This document shows, one piece after another, positions 57,901 through 64,000 of a stretch of DNA of 64,000 nucleotides. A program made the position numbers and the translations under genes. Every line of letters starts with the position of its first letter. Position 1 is the first letter of the stretch. The stretch is taken from contig JAUZTG010000012.1 in the NCBI GenBank assembly GCA_030734395.1, positions 124,001-188,000 on the forward strand, read 5' to 3'. Under the pieces are notes generated by a model that saw only the letters and a list, made by a program, of their open reading frames with translations, did not search any database and was not told where the DNA came from. Source of the DNA: Sarocladium kiliense. Its lineage: Eukaryota > Ascomycota > Sordariomycetes > Hypocreales > Sarocladiaceae.

Positions 57901-58723
57901 GATCTGATCTGCTACTAGTATTCGTACTGACATGAGAGTAGACTTAGACCGCCGAGTACCAACCCTGCTGCCTCGTATATGGCCTGAGAGATTTGTCGGT
58001 AAGCAAGGCGACAACAACCCGGGCACAGCCACAGAGTATCAAGGTTGTTATCTCATTGGCCTTGAGCGAAAGGAACTCCTCGCTGGTGCCCCTGATGCAG
58101 ATCCTAAGGCTGTTGAGGGGGCACTGATGGCCGTGCTTCACGACTTCGAGGCCAAACTAAAGGCAGACGAAGCGTACTATGACCCTCAATCATGCTGGTT
58201 GAACTTAGCGCTGAAGCGTGGGGTGGAAGTTGATGGGCTTGAAATTGACAAGGCTCCTTGGGGAGAGCAACTGCCTGGTCATGACCAATGGACGGAGGAC
58301 TTTGACGACTCCGAAGATGACGAACCCAGCGATGAACATGAGGAAGATCCTCACCATGAAGGAGCTGCCATGCGTGCTACGCCACGATCTAAGACTGGCG
58401 TTGCCGCCGTTACTGGCTCGAATGCGAACAAGGCGGCCAAGCCTAGCTTCACAGGACTTGGCAAGTTCCGCACCGCAACTGATGTTCTCAACCGGCTTCG
58501 GTGGGATCCTGCGATGGACTCGAGCGATTTCATCGTTGGATACGAGGATCGGTTCGCAGGCGCCCAGGAAAAGATCCTGGACAAATGGAAGAGCGATCTG
58601 ACACACGAGGAGTTTATCCCGCAGCATCGTATTCTCTACTTCAAGCGCCGAAGCGATGGAATCAAGGTATGGGAGCGGAGCACTAGGACAGATAACATTT
58701 TTGGAAGTGGCGTCCGCAGCTGA
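54941..58723 (+). CDS. 2H phosphoesterase-EEP nuclease-poly(A)polymerase-like-MJ1316 fusion (candidate RNA repair/end-processing enzyme)
   Basis: Three exons (54941-57159, 57209-57885, 57942-58723) in phase give 1225 residues. Residues about 20-200 are a 2H/LigT-like phosphoesterase with PPHINLIYPF and PHMTVAQ; the first motif is HxN rather than HxT. About 260-570 is an endonuclease/exonuclease/phosphatase domain: SYNVLAEF, LVLQEVTD, LVGDFNLTTS, RYDRIFVSDH and SDHWGIR. From about 640 a nucleotidyltransferase of the poly(A)-polymerase type follows, with GSTALGVWTPSSDVDCL (G-S and D-x-D), then a PAP central-like domain (about 740-960). Residues 1140-1220 are an MJ1316 (DUF504) RNA-cyclic-end-recognition domain: IPQHRILYFKRRSDGIKVWER and DNIFGSG. 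An acidic linker precedes it. Each domain acts on RNA 3' ends or phosphates, so a role in RNA repair or end processing is inferred; the exact reaction is unknown. Confidence 0.9.
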
Positions 58724-59788
58724 ACCAAGTTGAGCTGCCTGATGGACGTGTCGACGTGGCAGCGAGTGTGGTAGTATCATGTCTGTTGTCTGGTATAGAT
58801 ACAACTGAGCTTTGGTCCCAAGCCACTTGCAGGCGCTCCCTGACCACCATCAACACACGTGTCATGCCGTCCACGCCACGCCCGATGTTTCCGACATTAG
58901 AGTGCCGTCAAGTCGTCCACCCTGCCTCGGATAACACTGCAACGAGACAGTTGATTTGCCCCGTGATTCGCAAGTCGTTGGCGGGGCGCAGATCACCCAA
59001 TCCCTGTAAACCCCATCCTGCGGGCACGTTGCATAATGACGAGTGCCACATTGGGGGCAGAGCTATCGCCCGGCGCGTTTCATGAGTGACGCGCAGCCAT
59101 ACCGATCGCATGGATGCTGGCGATAAACGGCACACATGATTCGGGCCTCCAGCTCAAGCTGCCGCCTCGATTCGACTCGCGTGTTGACACAGCCGCCCAC
59201 CCGTTTCCGTCCGCACCCTTACGAAATGGGCGCAAGTGACGTGATGGTCTTACTATAAAATGACCTTGGGCCGGAGCAGATGTAGGCTGGCCGATGCAGC
59301 TAATGTTTGTCATTCCCATCCTGTCACCTGCCGAGCAAATTCGTGGCCCATCATGGCAATCGTTCAAATCGAAGCACCTGTCAACAGTTGCTGCACAACA
59401 TGCTGCAAAGCGAGCGACCTTGGAACTCATGATTACTGTGGAACGTGCCCAAAGTGTCCCTCTTCTCGATAGGCTTGAAGTTATGTCGCCAACTTCGACG
59501 GTCTAAGATCTGCTCGGACCTGCTTGGATGGAGCCGAAGGAAAGTATGCTTTCATCTTCTGCCATAACCACCCGGCGAGTAAGTCATGCAAGAGGCCTGC
59601 TTTTGACTTCTTGATCTTCGTGCTGAGAGATTTACAGACGCTGTGATGGGGCCGGTTGCGAGAAGCCCATAAGCGATTGACACGAATCGGTGGGAAGCTT
59701 GTTTCATGAGACTGGAATAGTCTGTGTGCAGCAGAACGCATCTTGTAGATCGTCTGTGACCTTTCGACATGACAGTTGCGGGGTCGTG
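58724..59788. other. Convergent intergenic region
   Basis: 1.07 kb between the convergent 3' ends of the fusion gene and EXO70. No gene is seen. Short frames on both strands lack family resemblance. Confidence 0.5.
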
Positions 59789-61751
59789 TTATGAGGCAAG
59801 ACTTAGGAAGACAGCTGCAATAGATGACTTGTCGTACTTGACGTATTTGCCTTTGCCTTTGTCGATCTCATGATATCGATCCCAGAAGCGATCATAAAGT
59901 GGTTGGAGCTTCTGTCTGATGTCTTCTCCGAACATTGAACGGACTTCGCGCTCCATACTGTACGACTTGTGTCGCGAGACCATGTCGTCAAACGCATTGT
60001 TGAATTGCGTGAACTTCTCTTTGATCTTGTCCTTGTCCTTGCTACTCAATCCTTTGACAACATGAGCAGAGTCGGCGGGTCCAGATGTTGGACGCTGTGT
60101 CCGGTTCGTATGAATGGTATCAAATAGATGTATGGACAAGTCCTTGCAAACATCCGTATAGTTTGCAGTTGCCCTCTTGCGCCACTGCTCGAGTATTTCG
60201 ATCCGAGATTGCAAGAGCGGAGCAAGGTCAGAATCGCGTATCATTCGCTGAATGATGACGACGCTGTTTGCGACGAAGACGCCTTGCACCGACTTGCTCT
60301 TCTGGGCCAGACGGGCTTTGTACTCAAGCGAAGTCAACAACACTTCGATGGTATCCTCGCAGTAGTGTGCGAAGATCTCGCGACCATCAGCTCCAATGTC
60401 GAAAGAGGCGAGGCTGGGTATGGCATCCGTGGACCGGTTTTGAGATGCACCAGCAGACTTCCAACCACCATCGCCAAGCGAAATCATGATACTGGAGATT
60501 GGACGGAGAAATTCCACCATGGTTTGGAGCCGTGTCATGGTTTCTGCAACAAGGGGTGATGGCGCACCATTTGGCGGAATTGTCTGCATCTCTCCAATCT
60601 TGCGCTTGGTCTCGTCCAGGAGTTCGGCGAGGGAAGACTTCGCTGTCTCACGAACTGGCTTGAGAGCGGCCGCTAATGATGCCTTCAGCTCACCGGTCCG
60701 AGTGTCCATGTTCCCAGAGAGGGACGATATAATTTCGGTGATCTCGTATGCAAGGTAGCAGTCGGTGTTCAGGTGAGATTTGATATGTGCGTTGAGCTCT
60801 CGAAGGGTCCGTGCCAGCTCGGTGAGTGTGCTCTGGCAAGTTGACTGAAAGACTGCACCCCAGTCTTCTCGAGCAAAGATGCTACATATGTTGTCGTATT
60901 CAGCCAGAAACATGCCCTCCATAGCCTGCGTATATGTTCCAATGCCATTTGTGCCCGCACGGTAGATGGCTCCTGGGTTCTTCTTCTTTGCTGTGTTGAT
61001 ACTTGCAGCTGCCAGGTTCGCGAGTGACGAGGACATGTACGGCCCCCGAACATCAGCATAGATGCGGGCTACGCTGGAATTGGCGCCGCTTTGCTGCGTG
61101 CTTGCCACATAGGAGTAGACAAGTCCAAGCCGAGCAAGCTTATCTTGTGATAGGACGGGAAACGGCTGGTCTTTGGTAATGAAGTGTAGAGGCTCAACCG
61201 ATCGAGGTGTTTCACCACGCAACAACCTGTCGAAGTGATTCTCGAGCTGCGTGTTCCCTGACTTGATAAGACGACCCAAATCCTCCATGGTCGCTTGGTT
61301 CGCTCGTATGTTGGAAGCCTGCATCGAGGAGAAGGACTTGTTTAGACGCTTGATGGAGGCCAAGTAGTTGGATAAGCCTGCTTTGTCCACTCCGGCACGG
61401 ATGATCTGCTCCTCGTCATTCTTACTGTCGGCAGGCTGACGGAGCCGTTCGATCGCGACGAGGACGGCATCGACATCTATGAACATGTTAATCGCCCTGT
61501 TCACGGGAGGCCGTAGGCCATGACAGGTGTCTCTCACTATTTCCAAGCACCTGAAGTCGCTTCGTCTCGCCACTAAGGGGGCCTGCGACATCGCGCACAC
61601 TTTGTCCGCTAGCATCAAGCCGGGCCAGCGAAGCTTGGATCTTCTTCGTCAGTTGTGTCGTCTTCTCGAGTCGCGAATTGAGCACGTCGACTTCGGCTCG
61701 GGCTTCCTCATCGACAGCCGCCGGCCCTTTAGAGATCATTCCAACAGCCAT
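59789..61751 (-). CDS. EXO70: Exocyst complex subunit Exo70
   Basis: Exo70 tethers secretory vesicles to the plasma membrane through PI(4,5)P2 and Rho/Cdc42 in the exocyst. Two exons, 61538-61751 and 59789-61476, in phase give 633 residues, close to yeast Exo70 (623). The N-terminus has a coiled-coil-like helix (DVLNSRLEKTTQLTKKIQAS), then VDAVLVAIERLRQPADS, the usual Exo70 opening helices. The long all-helical C-terminal part ends with a basic lipid-binding-like tail (DKGKGKYVKYDKSS). The first ATG in frame is at 61751; the open frame upstream lacks an ATG. Confidence 0.93.
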
Positions 61752-62189
61752 GATAGGCTCTGGGGGTCTCAATGACCGTTCTTGGTGATTTGGATGTTGG
61801 GGGAGCGCAATGCTATGTTTCTAGTGCCCTTGCTGGGGTTGAGACGGTGGTCGGCCCCATGCTCATGGTAAGCTCTTGGTGGTCGTCGCTACAAGGTCGC
61901 TGGGCTGGTCAAGCCTAGAGGTACTTCACACCAGCCACAACCCCCCGCCACAGACATGCGCTAACAGCGTCTCAGTCTCGGTGTTATGCGCAGGGCTTGT
62001 GCAAAGTTATGCAAGTGCTATGCATCCACTTTACGCGAACAAGACGCGTTTGTCGCGTCGCTCGCGTCAAGGGTCGTTAACCCATCCCTCTTTCGAGGGG
62101 TCGCCCTGCCATCCAGTATCCCAACTTCACGATCCTCTGCACAGCATCAACCAAGAATCTCGAGGCGACTACGTTGCGCAACCTACAAG
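61752..62189. promoter_or_regulatory. Divergent promoter of EXO70 and MCM3, with an MCB box
   Basis: 438 bp separate the two divergent start codons. It contains the MCB box annotated separately. No gene is seen. Confidence 0.6.
62044..62049 (+). promoter_or_regulatory. MluI cell-cycle box (ACGCGT)
   Basis: A perfect ACGCGT lies about 145 bp upstream of the MCM3 ATG, with two further CGCGT cores at 62055-62070. This is the binding site of the MBF (Mbp1/Swi6-type) G1/S factor, consistent with replication-licensing genes being G1/S-regulated. Confidence 0.65.
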
Positions 62190-64000
62190 ATGGATTCTTT
62201 CATGCTGCAGGATGAGGGAGTGCGTGACCGCATTCGTCAAGCGGAGGAGTTCTTGGATCCCAGTGAGTTTCCTGGCCTGTGACAGAGTGCACAATCTCAA
62301 GTGACTACGACTGACGATGTGAAGATGATCCTCGTGCTCGAAGCTATAGATCGGACATCATCTTGATGCTCCAGAAGAATCAGAAACGTCTAGTTGTCAG
62401 CCTCGATCACGTCCGCAATCACAATGCCGATCTTGCCGACGGCATCCTGCGCCAACCTTTCGACTATAGCCTGGCCTTCAATCACGCCCTCAAGAAAATT
62501 GTCGAAACCATACCACAGGCACGGCCAGATCAGACAGCTCATGATGTCGCCTACTACTGCGCTTGGGCGGGAAGCTTTGGCCTCAACGCTTGCAACCCAC
62601 GTACCTTATCATCTCAGCACCTGAACTACATGGTCTCCCTGGAGGGCATCGTCACCAGGTGCTCTCTCATTCGCCCGAAAGTCGTCCGCAGTGTGCATTT
62701 CAACGAAGCGAAGAACAAATTTCACTTTCGGGAATATCAAGACCAGACTATGACCAATGGAGTTACCACCTCAAGCGTGTACCCTCGTGAAGATGACGAG
62801 GGCCATCCCCTAATCACAGAATACGGCCATTGTACATACCAGGATCACCAAACTATTTCTATTCAGGAGATGCCTGAAAGAGCGCCCGCAGGCCAGCTAC
62901 CTCGAGGTGTCGATGTCATTCTGGACGACGACCTGGTCGACAGTGTCAAGCCAGGTGACCGTGTGCAGCTTGTTGGCATTTACCGAACCCTCGGCAACAG
63001 GAACACCAACCATAACAGTGCACTCTTCAAGACAGTCATCATCGCAAACAATGTCGTTCTTCTTTCGTCAAAGTCAGGAGGTGGCGTCGCGACAGCTACT
63101 ATCACCGATACCGACATTCGCAACATCAACAAAGTCGCAAAGAAGAAGAATCTTCTTGAGCTTCTCTCTCAGTCACTCGCTCCCAGCATTTACGGACACG
63201 ACTACATCAAGAAGGCGATCTTGCTAATGCTTCTGGGCGGTATGGAGAAGAATTTGGAGAACGGCACACATCTCCGAGGTGACATCAACATCCTCATGGT
63301 CGGTGATCCATCGACAGCGAAGTCTCAACTCCTGAGATTCGTTTTGAATACGGCGCCGCTTGCAATTGCCACGACCGGTAGGGGTTCATCCGGTGTCGGT
63401 CTGACCGCAGCCGTGACATCGGATAAGGAGACAGGAGAGCGCAGGCTTGAGGCTGGTGCCATGGTCATGGCCGACAGAGGTGTGGTGTGTATCGATGAGT
63501 TTGACAAGATGTCTGACGTCGATCGGGTCGCCATTCACGAAGTTATGGAACAGCAAACTGTCACCATCGCCAAGGCTGGGATTCATACATCGCTCAACGC
63601 TCGTTGCAGCGTTGTCGCCGCTGCCAATCCCATATTTGGGCAATATGACCCGCACAAGGACCCTCACAAGAACATTGCGCTTCCAGATTCACTTTTGTCA
63701 CGATTCGATCTGCTCTTTGTCGTTACAGACGATATCGAGGACGCACGCGACCGTCAAGTCTCAGAGCACGTTCTTCGCATGCACCGCTATCGCCAACCTG
63801 GCACGGAGGAAGGCGCACCTGTGCGCGAGCAAGCCGGTCAGTTCCTAGGCGTGTCCGCCCAGAGCCAAAATGAGTCACAGCAGATCACGGAAGTGTATGA
63901 GAAGTTCGACGCAATGCTCCATGCTGGTGTGACAATAACGACTGGTAAGGGGGCCAATAAGAAGCCTGAAATCCTCAGCATCCCCTTCATGAAGAAATAC
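62190..64000 (+). CDS. MCM3: Minichromosome maintenance protein Mcm3 (5' part; runs off the window)
   Basis: Subunit of the Mcm2-7 replicative helicase. Exon 1 is 62190-62262 and exon 2 runs from 62325 to the window end without a stop, so about 583 residues are visible and the C-terminus lies outside. After MDSFMLQDEGVRDRIRQAEE come the N-terminal MCM domain, with IVTRCSLIRPKVVRSVHFNE and YPREDDEGHPLITEYGHCTY, and the QEMPERAPAGQLPR segment. The AAA+ core has the MCM-type Walker A GDPSTAKSQLLRF, Walker B GVVCIDEFDKM and the arginine-finger SRFDLLFVV. The N-terminus and EYGHCTYQDHQ segment match Mcm3 rather than Mcm5 or Mcm7, and the absence of the zinc-finger cysteines of other MCMs fits too. 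Confidence 0.95.

Noticed and set aside
62190..64000. Mcm5 or Mcm7 instead of Mcm3
   Set aside because: The N-terminal MCM segments and absence of the usual zinc-finger cysteines match Mcm3 better.

Overview
The window is nuclear DNA of a filamentous ascomycete (Pezizomycotina, possibly Dothideomycetes; class is not certain). Supporting signs are genes broken by short GT-AG introns (mostly 45-70 bp), fungal versions of core cell-biology genes, a secreted GH11 xylanase with a Kex2-type propeptide, and an abrupt 13 kb AT-rich gene-free block that looks like repeat-induced point mutation (RIP) debris. Two gene-dense arms flank that block.

Left arm (1-36.7 kb), in order: a GBF1/Gea-type Sec7 ARF exchange factor (+), the Fig4 PI(3,5)P2 phosphatase (+), a Tti2-like TTT complex subunit (-), the CCA-adding tRNA nucleotidyltransferase (-), a small 86-residue hydrophilic protein (+), the Syf1 splicing factor (-), V-ATPase subunit D (+), a U1A/U2B''-type RRM protein (-), a 1708-residue adenylating megaprotein with the architecture of poly-lysine-synthetase-type NRPSs (+), a GH11 endoxylanase (-), electron-transfer flavoprotein alpha (+) and an arrestin-like protein (+). 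Apart from the megaprotein and xylanase these are conserved housekeeping genes with no operon-like logic; Gea/Fig4/V-ATPase touch endomembranes, and Syf1 and U1A/U2B'' touch splicing.

Central block (about 36.7-49.75 kb): no credible gene. Between 37.5 and 47 kb it is packed with short non-autonomous elements bounded by inverted CAGGGTTGTGA / TCACAACCCTG termini, and several copies have 8-bp direct flanking repeats (two perfect, four at 7/8). This is the signature of hAT-type MITEs. Their interiors are arrays of TAGTTA/TAACTA or TGAGTT/AACTCA words and vary from 74 to 505 bp. The block ends at an intron-containing tRNA-Pro(AGG).

Right arm (49.8-64 kb): about 3 kb with no convincing gene, a conserved-looking fungal protein of unknown function (+), a 1225-residue fusion of 2H phosphoesterase, EEP nuclease, poly(A)-polymerase-like nucleotidyltransferase and MJ1316 RNA-end-recognition domains (+; a candidate RNA-repair enzyme), Exo70 of the exocyst (-), and the 5' part of MCM3 (+), cut by the window edge and preceded by a perfect MluI cell-cycle box.

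The best candidates for something under-described are the RNA-end-processing fusion, the fungal Pls-like megasynthetase with three left-handed beta-helix modules, and the hAT-like MITE cluster. All gene models were assembled by eye from reading-frame continuity, splice sites and family resemblance; no database search was run.
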